From Chitinophaga costaii (GTDB taxonomy: Bacteria; Bacteroidota; Bacteroidia; Chitinophagales; Chitinophagaceae): DNA of 64,000 nt. This document shows positions 44,477 through 53,332 of the stretch, piece by piece (position 1 is the first letter of the stretch; each line of letters starts with the position of its first letter). Below the pieces are notes generated by a model, which was not told the DNA's origin, ran no database searches, and saw only the letters and a list, made by a program, of their open reading frames with translations. The translations under genes were made by a program, and so were the position numbers. Location: the NCBI RefSeq assembly GCF_900094705.1, contig NZ_FMAR01000012.1:1-64000 (forward strand), read 5' to 3'.

Positions 44477-45559
44477 ATGACCTTGCCGTTTGAAAATGGA
44501 TCGCCAGAGAACGCCTATTATAAAGGCAGGGGTGCACAACTGAACCCGAAGAACAGGTTTTTAGCAGAAGAGTATGCCCAGGAACATCCCGAGGGTATTG
44601 ATGAATGGTGGCAGGCCGATGTGCCCACCCAGCTATTGGAGGAACATGCTAAGACCCTGGTCAATAAAGTAGATAGCCCAGACGTGGGCATGTGGTATTC
44701 CATGAATCCCTATCAAGGCTGCGAACATGGCTGTATTTATTGTTATGCGCGCAATGCGCACCAGTACTGGGGGCTGAGCGCCGGGCTGGATTTTGAACGC
44801 AAGATCATCGTAAAGAAAAATGCGCCGGAATTACTCCGCAAATTTCTCGACAATAAAAACTGGCAGGTGAAACCGCTGAGCCTTTCCGGCAATACCGACT
44901 GCTACCAGCCTGTGGAAAGAAAAATGTTTATCACCCGCCAACTGCTGGAGGTGGCGCTGGAATACAAGCAGCCCATTGGCATCATTACCAAAAACTCCCT
45001 GGTACTGCGCGATAAGTATTTATTGCAGCAGCTCGCCAAAGATAACCTGGTGGTAGTATATATATCCATTACTACCCTGGACGAAGACCTGCGGCAGAAA
45101 ATGGAACCGCGTACGGCTACGGCCCTCCAGCGCCTGAAGGTGTTAAAAGAGCTTACGGAGCTGGGTATTCCGGTGGGGGTTATGACAGCCCCTTTAATTC
45201 CCGGTATCAATGAACACGAAATGCCTAAACTGCTGGAAGCTGCTGCACATGCAGGTGCCAAATGGGCCGGTTATACCATTGTACGGCTGAACGATGCGGT
45301 AAAGATCATCTTCAAGGACTGGTTGTTTAAGAACTTTCCCGACAGGGGGGATAAGGTGTGGCACCTGATCGAAAGCTGCCATGGCGGCACAGTAAACGAT
45401 AGCGAATTTGGCCGCCGCATGCGTGGAGAGGGCAATGTGGCCGGGATGATCCAACAACAATTTAAGATACATACCAAAAGACTGGGATTGAACATGGAAA
45501 AATTTGAGTTCAATACCGAATTATTCCGCCGCCCGCAGGCACAGCTTTCCTTATTTTAG
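44477..45559 (+). CDS. Radical SAM protein, PA0069 family
   Basis: A 360-residue protein of the spore-photoproduct-lyase-like radical SAM family. The cluster motif CEHGCIYC gives Cys82, Cys86 and Cys89, within NPYQGCEHGCIYCYARNAHQYWG. Further family blocks are LSGNTDCYQPVE and GIITKNSLVLRD. The function of this family is not established; some annotation links it to DNA lesion repair by analogy with SplB. The gene has no partner on its strand. The next 960 bases (45560-46517) contain only small candidate transcripts, described separately. Confidence 0.9.
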   Translation: MTLPFENGSPENAYYKGRGAQLNPKNRFLAEEYAQEHPEGIDEWWQADVPTQLLEEHAKTLVNKVDSPDVGMWYSMNPYQGCEHGCIYCYARNAHQYWGLSAGLDFERKIIVKKNAPELLRKFLDNKNWQVKPLSLSGNTDCYQPVERKMFITRQLLEVALEYKQPIGIITKNSLVLRDKYLLQQLAKDNLVVVYISITTLDEDLRQKMEPRTATALQRLKVLKELTELGIPVGVMTAPLIPGINEHEMPKLLEAAAHAGAKWAGYTIVRLNDAVKIIFKDWLFKNFPDRGDKVWHLIESCHGGTVNDSEFGRRMRGEGNVAGMIQQQFKIHTKRLGLNMEKFEFNTELFRRPQAQLSLF

Positions 45560-45795
45560 GAAGTAAGGATTTCGGCCTGAATTAAACCCGCATTAAAATT
45601 TAGATTCCCAGAAACATGCAATTATTCCTTTTATGGCTTCATAGGCTGGGTAGGTAATGTTCCTGCCTTCTATAACGTATTGATTAAAAATACAAGTCGT
45701 AAATGCTTGCAGAAAACCGCAAAAAATCGCAGTCATAAATTTGCAGCTAACCAATGAAATAGGGAAAAAATCTTTAAAAAAACTTTCAGTTCAAA

Positions 45796-45825
45796 TTGAA
45801 AATATCGAAAATAGGAGTACATTTG
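45796..45825 (+). promoter_or_regulatory. Perfect consensus promoter of an orphan short transcript
   Basis: TTG (45796-45798), exactly 19 bases, then TACATTTG (45818-45825): a full match to the Bacteroidota consensus. It lies inside a gap with no large gene and points at a 31-codon frame starting 45843. Confidence 0.7.
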
Positions 45826-45842
45826 TTTTAGTAAGAAATTCA

Positions 45843-45938
45843 ATGAACACAATACGCAAACACATGATAAATGCACATGCACTTTCCTGTAAAAAGCAGG
45901 TCTGTATGGGTTTGCGGGCTGGTGAAACCGGTTGTTAA
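45843..45938 (+). CDS. Candidate 31-residue Cys-containing peptide
   Basis: A short frame starting about ten bases after the predicted transcription start and ending 30 bases before a terminator. The peptide is basic (IRKH, CKKQ), with Cys at 16, 21 and 31 and a C-terminal GETGC. Promoter, frame and terminator fit together, but codon statistics on 31 codons prove nothing, and the RNA itself might be the product. I do not recognise the peptide. Confidence 0.35.
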   Translation: MNTIRKHMINAHALSCKKQVCMGLRAGETGC

Positions 45939-45967
45939 CGAAGGAAAAGTTACAAGCAGTATAAACT

Positions 45968-46005
45968 AAGGTCCCGCACTAAAAGGTGATGGGACCTTTT
46001 GCTTT
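45968..46005 (+). terminator. Terminator of the orphan short transcript
   Basis: AAGGTCCC (45968-45975) pairs with GGGACCTT (45991-45998) over a 15-base loop, followed by T-rich sequence. With the promoter at 45796-45825 it defines a transcript of about 170 bases. Confidence 0.75.
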
Positions 46006-46017
46006 TTAAGATTTGTA

Positions 46018-46155
46018 ATGAAAATACAAGCAGCACTAAAGCAACAAATGGGCACAAGGTCGTATAATTTAATCCTGGTAAAAAAACAGGTACGAATTAT
46101 GCAAGGGAAGTCATTTGCCTGTGCGGCAACAATGGGAAGGGTAAGCATACCATAG
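46018..46155 (+). CDS. Candidate 45-residue small protein (weak)
   Basis: A 45-codon ATG frame between two terminators (45968-46005 and 46185-46212). Basic, with a single Cys; segments KIQAALKQQMG and NLILVKKQVRIM could form helices. No clear promoter. The stop is followed by a perfect inverted repeat, GTAAAGAT (46155-46162) and ATCTTTAC (46164-46171). It may be spurious. Confidence 0.25.
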   Translation: MKIQAALKQQMGTRSYNLILVKKQVRIMQGKSFACAATMGRVSIP

Positions 46156-46184
46156 TAAAGATCATCTTTACCACTGTATCGCTT

Positions 46185-46212
46185 CCCGGACCAAATAAAG
46201 GCCGGGTTTTTT
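46185..46212 (+). terminator. Second orphan terminator
   Basis: CCCGGACC (46185-46192) pairs with GGCCGGG (46200-46206), with one bulged A, and is followed by TTTTTT. No annotated gene precedes it within 600 bases, implying a further short transcript. The rest of 46213-46472 shows nothing coding. Confidence 0.75.
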
Positions 46213-46472
46213 ATTGCCCGGAACCAGAAGGGTAGATCCAGTTTTTGGTTGTAGGTACATGTAAAGCCCTTCCAATTAAAATGTAAGTATTAATCCGGCA
46301 GAGCGGTTGTAATATAAAAGTTCTTTAAAGTATCCATGGTTTTTAAAGACCCCATCCAGAACAACGAGATGTTAGATTTCCACGGTATATTTTAATATTC
46401 ATTAACAACAACAGTCGTATTTGTCCTTCATCATGTAATAGCAAGACAATACACCATTTATATATAGCCGAA

Positions 46473-46494
46473 TGCTGTCAAAGCCCTGACAGCA
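46473..46494. promoter_or_regulatory. Operator-like inverted repeat before DinB-family gene
   Basis: TGCTGTCA (46473-46480) and TGACAGCA (46487-46494) form a perfect inverted repeat with a six-base spacer, ending 23 bases before the ATG at 46518. Size, symmetry and place fit a repressor operator; the binding protein is unknown. Confidence 0.5.
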
Positions 46495-46517
46495 GTGAAG
46501 CACAAAACCGATACATC

Positions 46518-47096
46518 ATGAGAAACGTAATTCAGGCAGTCAGAGAGGCATTGCAAACAAATTTTAAAGAGTTAGATCACTGGTTCGACAAGGAAGCCGC
46601 GCTGGTTGATTACAAACCGGCAAAGGATCAATGGAGTGTGCGTGAGGTACTGGAACATATCAGTTTAACCAATTACTTTCTCTTGCTTATCATTAACAAG
46701 AGTACCCGCCGTGCGCTGGAGCGTAAACGGGCGGGGCAAACCGTAATCATTTCCGCCGATTACGATCATAAGTTCGAGGAGATCGATGCCTTGGGTAAAA
46801 CCAACGGCGGTTGGATACGTCCGGAGCATATGGAACCTACCGGGCAAAAAAATATGAATGATGTGCGCAACCTGCTTAAACAGCAATATGCGCAATGCAT
46901 GTATAACCTTTCACTGCTGAAAAATGGGGAAGGTAGATTGGTGTACACACATATGTCTGTAAATAAGCTAGGCAAACTAGATATCTATCAGTATATCTAC
47001 TTCCTGACCAAGCACATTGAACGGCATATACGCCAGATGAGAAGGCTGGAAAAACAATTAGCTTCTGAACAAGTACTTACCGCAGCTGTGCATTAA
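46518..47096 (+). CDS. DinB family protein
   Basis: A 192-residue helical protein of the DinB/YfiT-like superfamily. The expected metal-binding His residues are in VLEHISLTNYF (first helix pair) and KHIERHIRQMRRLEK (last helix), and QWSVREVLEH is a typical motif. Members are often metal-dependent thiol transferases or damage-inducible proteins; the substrate is unknown. A perfect inverted repeat just upstream and a strong terminator after it mark it as a single regulated gene. Confidence 0.85.
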   Translation: MRNVIQAVREALQTNFKELDHWFDKEAALVDYKPAKDQWSVREVLEHISLTNYFLLLIINKSTRRALERKRAGQTVIISADYDHKFEEIDALGKTNGGWIRPEHMEPTGQKNMNDVRNLLKQQYAQCMYNLSLLKNGEGRLVYTHMSVNKLGKLDIYQYIYFLTKHIERHIRQMRRLEKQLASEQVLTAAVH

Positions 47097-47120
47097 GTAG
47101 CGGTTTACCCTAATTTTAAC

Positions 47121-47149
47121 AAAAATGCCGGCCATGTGCCGGCATTTTT
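47121..47149. terminator. Terminator after DinB-family gene
   Basis: AAAAATGCCGGC (47121-47132) pairs perfectly with GCCGGCATTTTT (47138-47149) across a five-base loop; the T-rich arm serves as tail. Confidence 0.9.
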
Positions 47150-47319
47150 AATTTACCTCCCGACCCATTTGCCTATTTTATCGACAAATACTCCTTATTA
47201 GTCTACAAAAACTATGGAGTATTAGGATAATATTCCTATTATTGCATTGCCATCCACCTGGCTTTACGATTGCTGCCACCGCGATCGTCGTCATCATTTA
47301 CCTGTTCCTGTAAATTAAA

Positions 47320-48549
47320 TTGTACACTGTGCCGCAACACCTTAATCCGATGGCCTTTGCTATTCCGTTATTCCTCGCGCTGATGGGCGCTGAGTGGTGG
47401 TATTCCCGTAAAACCGGCAAACATTATTTTAACTTCCGCAATTCCATTTCCAATCTCAACGTGGGCATTGCGGAAAGATTAATAGATACTTTTACAACCG
47501 GCATCTTTTATTTTGTATACCTCTATTTATATAAGCACTTTGCCCTTTTCCATTTTAAGTCCAGCATATTGCAATGGATAGCTCTGCTGATCTGCACAGA
47601 CTTTATCTGGTATTGGTATCACCGGCTGGCGCATGAAATGAATATTTTCTGGGCGGCTCATGTGGTACATCACCAGAGCGACGATTTTAATTATACGGTA
47701 TCTGCCCGTATTACTGTGTTCCAAGCCATTATCCGTACCGGTTTTTGGGCGGTATTACCTGTGCTGGGCTTCGCACCGGGTATGATCACCAGCATGCTGC
47801 TGGTGCATGGGCTGTATCCATTCTTCATTCATACCCGTACCATCGGCAAATTAGGATTCCTGGAATATTTTCTGGTAACGCCCAGTCACCATCGTGTACA
47901 CCATGCCAGCGATGAAGATTACCTGGATAAGAATTACGGTGATGTATTTATTATATGGGATAAGCTTTTTGGGACTTTTGTAGCGGAAACGCATGAACCA
48001 GTGTATGGCCTTACCAAACCATTGGAAAGCCATAGCTTCCTGTGGCAGCATTTTCATTTTTACCTGGAATTGCTACATGGGGTGCGCCGTACTGAAGGTT
48101 TTAAAAACAAAATCAAACTCATATTCGGTAAGCCAGACCTGCTGGACCCCACCATTCGTCCTAAGCTGGAGGAGAAATACCTGTTGCGCAACGATACTGT
48201 GCAGGCCACCCGCCGGTTGCATGATTACGTGGTGATACAGATCGCCATAACACTAGCCGGGCTTTTTACCTTTTTGCTGTTGGAATACTACATTCCTGCT
48301 TTTGTGCAGGCGCTGATCACACTGTTTATATTGATTACCCTGATCAACTGCGGGGCCATATTGGAGCAGCGACGCTGGGTGTTTTACCTGGAGTATGCGA
48401 GGTTCTCCCTGATTTTCATTGCTGCTTACTGCTATTTCCCGTATGCTGCACTGTTGTGGATACCCGCACTGGTATTGCCCATGGCATTGTATTACGATTC
48501 CAAACTGAAACAGCAGTATTTGCGACTGGTGTACGGGCGTACGGCGTAA
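47320..48549 (+). CDS. Sterol desaturase / fatty acid hydroxylase superfamily protein
   Basis: A 409-residue integral membrane di-iron oxidase. The histidine clusters HRLAH (101-105), HVVHH (114-118) and HHRVHH (190-195) coordinate the iron. Membrane helices are at about 10-25, 55-75, 84-100, 140-170 and 290-390. It likely hydroxylates or desaturates a membrane lipid; in Bacteroidota such genes occur in alkylglycerol or sphingolipid metabolism, but the substrate here is unknown. The start is uncertain: TTG 47320, GTG 47329 and ATG 47350 are in frame. Convergent with the sigma factor gene. Confidence 0.88.
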   Translation: MYTVPQHLNPMAFAIPLFLALMGAEWWYSRKTGKHYFNFRNSISNLNVGIAERLIDTFTTGIFYFVYLYLYKHFALFHFKSSILQWIALLICTDFIWYWYHRLAHEMNIFWAAHVVHHQSDDFNYTVSARITVFQAIIRTGFWAVLPVLGFAPGMITSMLLVHGLYPFFIHTRTIGKLGFLEYFLVTPSHHRVHHASDEDYLDKNYGDVFIIWDKLFGTFVAETHEPVYGLTKPLESHSFLWQHFHFYLELLHGVRRTEGFKNKIKLIFGKPDLLDPTIRPKLEEKYLLRNDTVQATRRLHDYVVIQIAITLAGLFTFLLLEYYIPAFVQALITLFILITLINCGAILEQRRWVFYLEYARFSLIFIAAYCYFPYAALLWIPALVLPMALYYDSKLKQQYLRLVYGRTA

Positions 48550-48577
48550 AAATATTTACAGGAATACGAAGGAACAG

Positions 48578-48603
48578 TGGGGAAGTCTTGAAGGGCTTTC
48601 CCA
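48578..48603. terminator. Hairpin between desaturase and sigma factor genes
   Basis: TGGGGAAG (48578-48585) pairs with CTTTCCCA (48596-48603) with one G-T pair, followed by a T-containing tail. Likely a weak terminator for the desaturase gene. Confidence 0.5.
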
Positions 48604-48640
48604 TTTGTATTTCTGGGAAGCTGGCTTGGGAAAGCAGGGG

Positions 48641-49141
48641 TCAGTGCCGGACTAATTGGGTCTTTAGCATACGGCGGGCAAAGTGAATACGGCTTTTGAT
48701 GGTGCCTAGTGGCTCGGACAGAATGTCGGCGATTTCATAATACTTAAATCCCTCAAAATACAACTGGAACGGTTTTTTGAAAATGACGGGCAATACGTGT
48801 ACCGCGCCCTGTATGTCCTTTATTCTCATATTGCTTTCCGCACTGTTGCCTATAGCTGTTTGCTGGTAATTAAACAGGAAATCATTGGAGGCGTAATCCA
48901 TAAACAGCAATTGTTTGGTCTTGCGCCGGTAATTATTGATGAAAATATTCCGCATGATGGTAAACAGCCAGGCCCGGATATTGGTACCTGCCAGGTATTT
49001 CTCCTGGTTGGCCAGGGCGCGGTACATCGTTTCCTGAAAAAGATCTTTGGCCTGCTCGGGGTCTTTGGTGAGGGTCACGGCGAAAGGTTTCAGAAAATCA
49101 GCATTGCCCAGGAGGAGTACTGTGAAATCAGTCGTAGACAT
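48641..49141 (-). CDS. ECF sigma-70 family RNA polymerase sigma factor
   Basis: A 166-residue ECF sigma factor. Region 2 is recognisable (DPEQAKDLFQETMYRALANQEKYL, then NIRAWLFTIMRNIFINNYRRK), and region 4 forms the -35-binding helix-turn-helix (YYEIADILSEPLGTIKSRIHFARRMLK). No anti-sigma factor gene lies next to it, and the downstream side is a convergent gene, so control may come from transcription, an unlinked anti-sigma, or C-terminal features. It is divergent from the glycan operon starting at 49654, making that operon a possible target. Confidence 0.92.
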   Translation of the reverse strand: MSTTDFTVLLLGNADFLKPFAVTLTKDPEQAKDLFQETMYRALANQEKYLAGTNIRAWLFTIMRNIFINNYRRKTKQLLFMDYASNDFLFNYQQTAIGNSAESNMRIKDIQGAVHVLPVIFKKPFQLYFEGFKYYEIADILSEPLGTIKSRIHFARRMLKTQLVRH

Positions 49142-49559
49142 GTTGTTTAACTTTATTCGTTTGTAATTTAAACAAAAATACCTGCTGTATTAAAAAGATA
49201 CGAAAAAATCTGGGGGTGGCAGCGGTATTGTTGGTTTTATTTTCGGAGAAAGGAGGAATATGGGGGCTGATTGACATGGTAGAGGTTGGTATTTGTGATA
49301 ATGGAGGGAGGACCTGTTGGGAGAAGAGGTATATTATAGGAATGTTAATTGGGAAGGTTTATCCGCTTTCTGTGCGGATTGTTAAAAACCGGAGATATTT
49401 TTGCTAGAAAGGTCCAGATTGCACGAAATATTGCAGATTTAACAGATTGGAATGGGCGCTTTTTGCTTAATTTACCGCCACGTGCAGGGAAAGGAAGCCA
49501 ACTAAAGCATTAAGTACCAGTCAGTTTAGGCCTGAATAACATTTCTGTGTTATTTTTAA

Positions 49560-49567
49560 TAGCTTTG
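49560..49567 (+). promoter_or_regulatory. -7 box of the surface glycan operon
   Basis: TAGCTTTG (then C) matches the Bacteroidota -7 element exactly; the leader to ATG 49654 would be about 80 bases. No clear TTG at the standard spacing. Upstream, 49142-49559 is non-coding and contains an ATCCGC/GCGGAT hairpin (49361-49379). Confidence 0.5.
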
Positions 49568-49653
49568 CGCGTATTTTTTAAATGTTTTGTGGTAAACGCT
49601 CACCTACAGAGCGTGGAGCCCTGAAAAGTTCAAGTTCGTTATCCGATAGTCAC

Positions 49654-52155
49654 ATGTTGAAAAGACTTTTTTTACTTTCTTTTTTTGCGTTTTTTAGTTT
49701 GTGTGCGATTGCACAGGTCCCGTCATCTATTTCGGCCAGCCAGTTACAGCAGACGAATGTGGATAATTTGTCAGATGATCAGATACGGCAGGCCGTACAG
49801 CAGATGAAGCAAAGAGGGTTGAGTTTTGGAGACATTGATAGTTATGGACAGCAACAGGGCATCTCACCTGAACAGACCCAAAAATTGAAACAGCGTATCC
49901 AACAGTTGAATCTCGATAAGGAATTGGATGGCACCATGGGAAACTCTCCCATTAAAAAGTCTATTTTCAATGAAGATGAGGATGCCGATCGTCAGCTTAG
50001 TGACTCTGCAGACTATGTCCGTAAAACGCAACAACAGAACTGGCAGGACAGAATGGAAGAGCGGGAGCGGATCCGACGCATGAAAAAAATATTCGGTTCG
50101 GAACTGTTCAATTCCCAAAATCTTACTTTTGAGCCCAACCTGCGTATGCCTACGCCGACCAACTATCGCCTGGCAGCCAATGATGAAATACTGATAGACA
50201 TTTCGGGTTATTCTGATGATGTACAGAAATTAAAAGTAACCTCGGAGGGTTATATTCGTATTCCGAACTTAGGCCCGGTATATGTAAATGGCCTTACGAT
50301 GGAAGAGGCGAAGGCTCGTATTATCAAGCAACTCTCCTCTATTTATAGCGGTATCAAAACCGGCCAAACGGTGGTAAATATTTCTCTCGGCGCTATCCGC
50401 ACCATTCGTGTGTTGCTGATTGGGGAAGTGAACCGTCCCGGTAATTACTCCCTGCCTTCTTTGGCTACTGTGATGAATGCGCTATATGCATCCGGAGGGC
50501 CCAGTGAAAATGGCTCATTCCGTAATATTCAGGTGTATCGCAATGGTGCGGTGGCGGCAACTTTTGATCTGTATGCCTTCTTGATGAATGGGGATTTGCG
50601 CCAAAGCATTGTGTTGCAGGACCAGGATATTATCAAGGTAAATGCGTACGACATTCATGTAGAATTGCAAGGTGCGGTAAAGCGACCTGCCATCTTTGAA
50701 GTAAAGCCAGAAGAAACATTGGCGGACGTACTGCATTTTGCCGGCGGGTTTAATGATATGGCATACAAGGATGTTATAAAGGCATCCCGGATAAATAATC
50801 ATGAAAAGCAAATTGTGAGTGTAACGCCGCAGGAGGCCGGAACTTTCCATCTGAAAACGGGTGATTTGTTCCTGGTGGATTCTATTGTGAACCGCTACAC
50901 CAATCGCATTACTATTGCCGGCGCTGTATTTCATCCAGGAGAATATCAACTGGACAGTGCATTGACGCTGGGCGCCCTGATCCGTAAAGCCGATGGTTTA
51001 AAGGAGGACGCCAGTTTAACCCGGGGCATCATACGCCGCCTGAAAAGTGATTATATGCCAGCCATGCTGAGTTTCAATGTGGGAGACGTGGTATCCGGCA
51101 AAGCAGATATACCGCTGCAGCGTGAGGACAGTGTGGTGATTTATTCCAAGCAGGGCTTGCGGGAAGCCTACCTGGTGCAGATCTCCGGGGAAGTGAATAA
51201 TGAAGGATATTTCAATTTTGCCGATAGTATGCGCCTGGAAGATCTTATCCTGATGGCCGGTGGCCTGAAAGATGCGGCTTCTGTTCAACATGTGGAAGTG
51301 ACCCGTCGCATCCGCAAAGAAGGGTACGATCCACAAGATCCTAGTATGGCAATCGTTAAGCAATTTGATCTTAATAAGGAATTATCATCAGCCCAAGGGG
51401 ATCTAAATTTTGTACTTGAACCATTTGATCAGGTGTACATTCGAAAAGAACCCTCCTACAGTGAACAAGCTACTGTAAATGTAGATGGTGAAGTTGTATA
51501 TGCAGGCAATTTTACCATCCAAAATCGTAAAGAGCATTTATCAGACCTTGTCGGACGTGCGGGAGGCCTGCGAACAGAAGCTTTCCCCGAAGGAGCGGTG
51601 CTTTTGCGCAAGACGTTTACGAATGGAAGTGACAGCGCTTTGCTGGCTAATAAACTGGGCGTGTTTTACAGTAAATTGATGGATAGTTCTACGAATAACA
51701 GGGTTCGTGAGAATATTGAGCGTAACTATCAGGTAGTAGACATCAACCTTCAAAAAGTTATGGCTAATCCGCATTCCAAATATGATCTGCTTGTGGAGAA
51801 CGGCGATATCCTTAAAGTGCCGAAAAAGTTACAAACGGTTCAACTTTTTGGAGAGGTATATTTCCCAAAGAAAGAGCGTTATGATGCCTCCTTATCATTC
51901 CGGGAATATATCAGAGGCGCCGGAGGATTTACTTCACAATCCTTACGCCGCAGAAGTTACGTAGTATATGCGAATGGAGAAGTGAAAAACACACGTAAAA
52001 TATTCTTTTTCAACAGCTATCCGAAATTAAAGCCGGGTGCAGAAATTTATGTGCCGGCAAAAAGTATAAAGCCAGGAGTTAATGCCCAGGAGTTGATTGG
52101 TTTCACTACGGGTATAGCTGCATTAGCCGCCATTATTGTTACGTTATTAAAGTAA
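49654..52155 (+). CDS. Polysaccharide export protein, Wza-like with SLBB repeats
   Basis: An 833-residue exported protein with a signal peptide (MLKRLFLLSFFAFFSLCAIAQ) and no lipobox Cys. After a polar, helical N-terminal part (QLQQTNVDNLSDDQIRQAVQQM) comes the Poly_export domain (NYRLAANDEILIDISGYSDDVQKLKVTSEGYIRIPNLGPV, about 175-215), then several SLBB domains (RTIRVLLIGEVNRPGNYSL; RITIAGAVFHPGEYQL; YLVQISGEVNNEGYF; TVQLFGEVYFPKKERY) and a C-terminal hydrophobic segment. It probably forms the periplasmic/outer-membrane conduit for the glycan. It is far longer than E. coli Wza (379) because of the extra SLBB repeats, which is usual in Bacteroidota. First gene of the operon. Confidence 0.92.
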   Translation: MLKRLFLLSFFAFFSLCAIAQVPSSISASQLQQTNVDNLSDDQIRQAVQQMKQRGLSFGDIDSYGQQQGISPEQTQKLKQRIQQLNLDKELDGTMGNSPIKKSIFNEDEDADRQLSDSADYVRKTQQQNWQDRMEERERIRRMKKIFGSELFNSQNLTFEPNLRMPTPTNYRLAANDEILIDISGYSDDVQKLKVTSEGYIRIPNLGPVYVNGLTMEEAKARIIKQLSSIYSGIKTGQTVVNISLGAIRTIRVLLIGEVNRPGNYSLPSLATVMNALYASGGPSENGSFRNIQVYRNGAVAATFDLYAFLMNGDLRQSIVLQDQDIIKVNAYDIHVELQGAVKRPAIFEVKPEETLADVLHFAGGFNDMAYKDVIKASRINNHEKQIVSVTPQEAGTFHLKTGDLFLVDSIVNRYTNRITIAGAVFHPGEYQLDSALTLGALIRKADGLKEDASLTRGIIRRLKSDYMPAMLSFNVGDVVSGKADIPLQREDSVVIYSKQGLREAYLVQISGEVNNEGYFNFADSMRLEDLILMAGGLKDAASVQHVEVTRRIRKEGYDPQDPSMAIVKQFDLNKELSSAQGDLNFVLEPFDQVYIRKEPSYSEQATVNVDGEVVYAGNFTIQNRKEHLSDLVGRAGGLRTEAFPEGAVLLRKTFTNGSDSALLANKLGVFYSKLMDSSTNNRVRENIERNYQVVDINLQKVMANPHSKYDLLVENGDILKVPKKLQTVQLFGEVYFPKKERYDASLSFREYIRGAGGFTSQSLRRRSYVVYANGEVKNTRKIFFFNSYPKLKPGAEIYVPAKSIKPGVNAQELIGFTTGIAALAAIIVTLLK

Positions 52156-52197
52156 ACCTGCTATCAGGTGAAAAATAAATTTATTTATTCGCAACAA

Positions 52198-53277
52198 ATG
52201 GAAGTTGGACAGCATAAAAAGACATTGCATCAAGACGAGGTTTCGGTGAAGGAGTTGGTGCTTAAATTAAGAGACTGGTATCGTTACCTGCTTAGCAAAT
52301 GGCTTAGTATCCTTATTGTTGTGTTGATTGGGGCCTGCCTCGGATTATTGTATGCCACTTTTAAGAAGGCGGAATATGAAGGGGAACTCACTTTTGTAGT
52401 GGAGGAGGGTAAATCGTCTGGCGGGTTGGGCGCTTACGCCGGCATCGCCAGTCAGTTTGGAATTGATATTGGTGGCGGTGGGTCTTCTGGTGTATTTTCC
52501 GGAGATAATATTCTTGAATTTCTTAAGTCGAGACTGATAGTGGAAAAAACATTGCTGGAGCCATTGATATCAGGAAAAGATACTTCTTCGCTGGCTGAAA
52601 TGTATATCGATACCTATGAAATGCGCAAGGCGTGGGTTCATGATCCGAAATTAGTCAACCTACATTTTATCCCAAGAGAGTTGGGCAAGGGAAACACCCG
52701 CATACAGGACAGTATTTTAAACGTACTCTTCTCTGCTATTGTGAAAAAGAATCTGGTAGTAACCAAGCCAGATAAAAAATTGAGTTTCATTTCTGTAGCG
52801 GTAACCTCTAGGGCTGAAATTTTTTCCAAATGCTTTACAGAAAGGCTAGTACAGGAGGCAATTACTTTTTACGTGGACACCAAGACGAAGCGTTCACAGA
52901 CCAACGTGAACTTATTGCAGGCAAAGGCAGATTCACTGGAGCAATTGCTCAATAGTAAATCCTATGCCATTGCCCGTTCCAGAGATATGAACATTAATCC
53001 TGCCCGTCAGCTGGCTACAGTAGAAACTGAACTGGGTACAAGGGATAAGATGGTCTTGCAGACTATGTACGGCGAGGTGGTGAAAAACCTAGAGTTTAGC
53101 CGTATGACCATGGAGCAAGAAACCCCGGTGATCCAGGTCATCGATACACCTATCTTGCCCTTGAACAAGGTGAAATTCGGCAAGCTGAAAGGACTGATCG
53201 TGGGTGGTTTCCTGGCAGGTTTCTTTGTTTTGGTAATTCTTATTCTCAGAAAACTATATAAAGAAGCACTCGAATAA
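52198..53277 (+). CDS. Chain-length determinant (Wzz-like) protein
   Basis: A 359-residue inner-membrane protein with two flanking helices (about 35-55, LSILIVVLIGACLGLLYATF; and about 333-350, LIVGGFLAGFFVLVILILR) and a large periplasmic coiled-coil domain. The N-terminal YEGELTFVVEEG segment and the pre-TM2 Pro-rich TPILPLNKVKFGKLKG are family features. It sets polymer length together with the Wzy polymerase. No kinase domain. It begins 43 bases after the export gene (a GTG 52168 is possible). Part of the glycan operon. Confidence 0.88.
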   Translation: MEVGQHKKTLHQDEVSVKELVLKLRDWYRYLLSKWLSILIVVLIGACLGLLYATFKKAEYEGELTFVVEEGKSSGGLGAYAGIASQFGIDIGGGGSSGVFSGDNILEFLKSRLIVEKTLLEPLISGKDTSSLAEMYIDTYEMRKAWVHDPKLVNLHFIPRELGKGNTRIQDSILNVLFSAIVKKNLVVTKPDKKLSFISVAVTSRAEIFSKCFTERLVQEAITFYVDTKTKRSQTNVNLLQAKADSLEQLLNSKSYAIARSRDMNINPARQLATVETELGTRDKMVLQTMYGEVVKNLEFSRMTMEQETPVIQVIDTPILPLNKVKFGKLKGLIVGGFLAGFFVLVILILRKLYKEALE

Positions 53278-53332
53278 GTGTAACAAACCCATTAATTGGG
53301 ATTAAATATCTTTGAATAATCGCTGTGTCAAT

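Noticed and set aside
44477..46155. Radical SAM gene plus small Cys peptides as a RiPP biosynthetic locus
   Set aside because: The radical SAM protein belongs to the PA0069/SplB-like group, with no SPASM or RRE domain, and no exporter or protease is adjacent.
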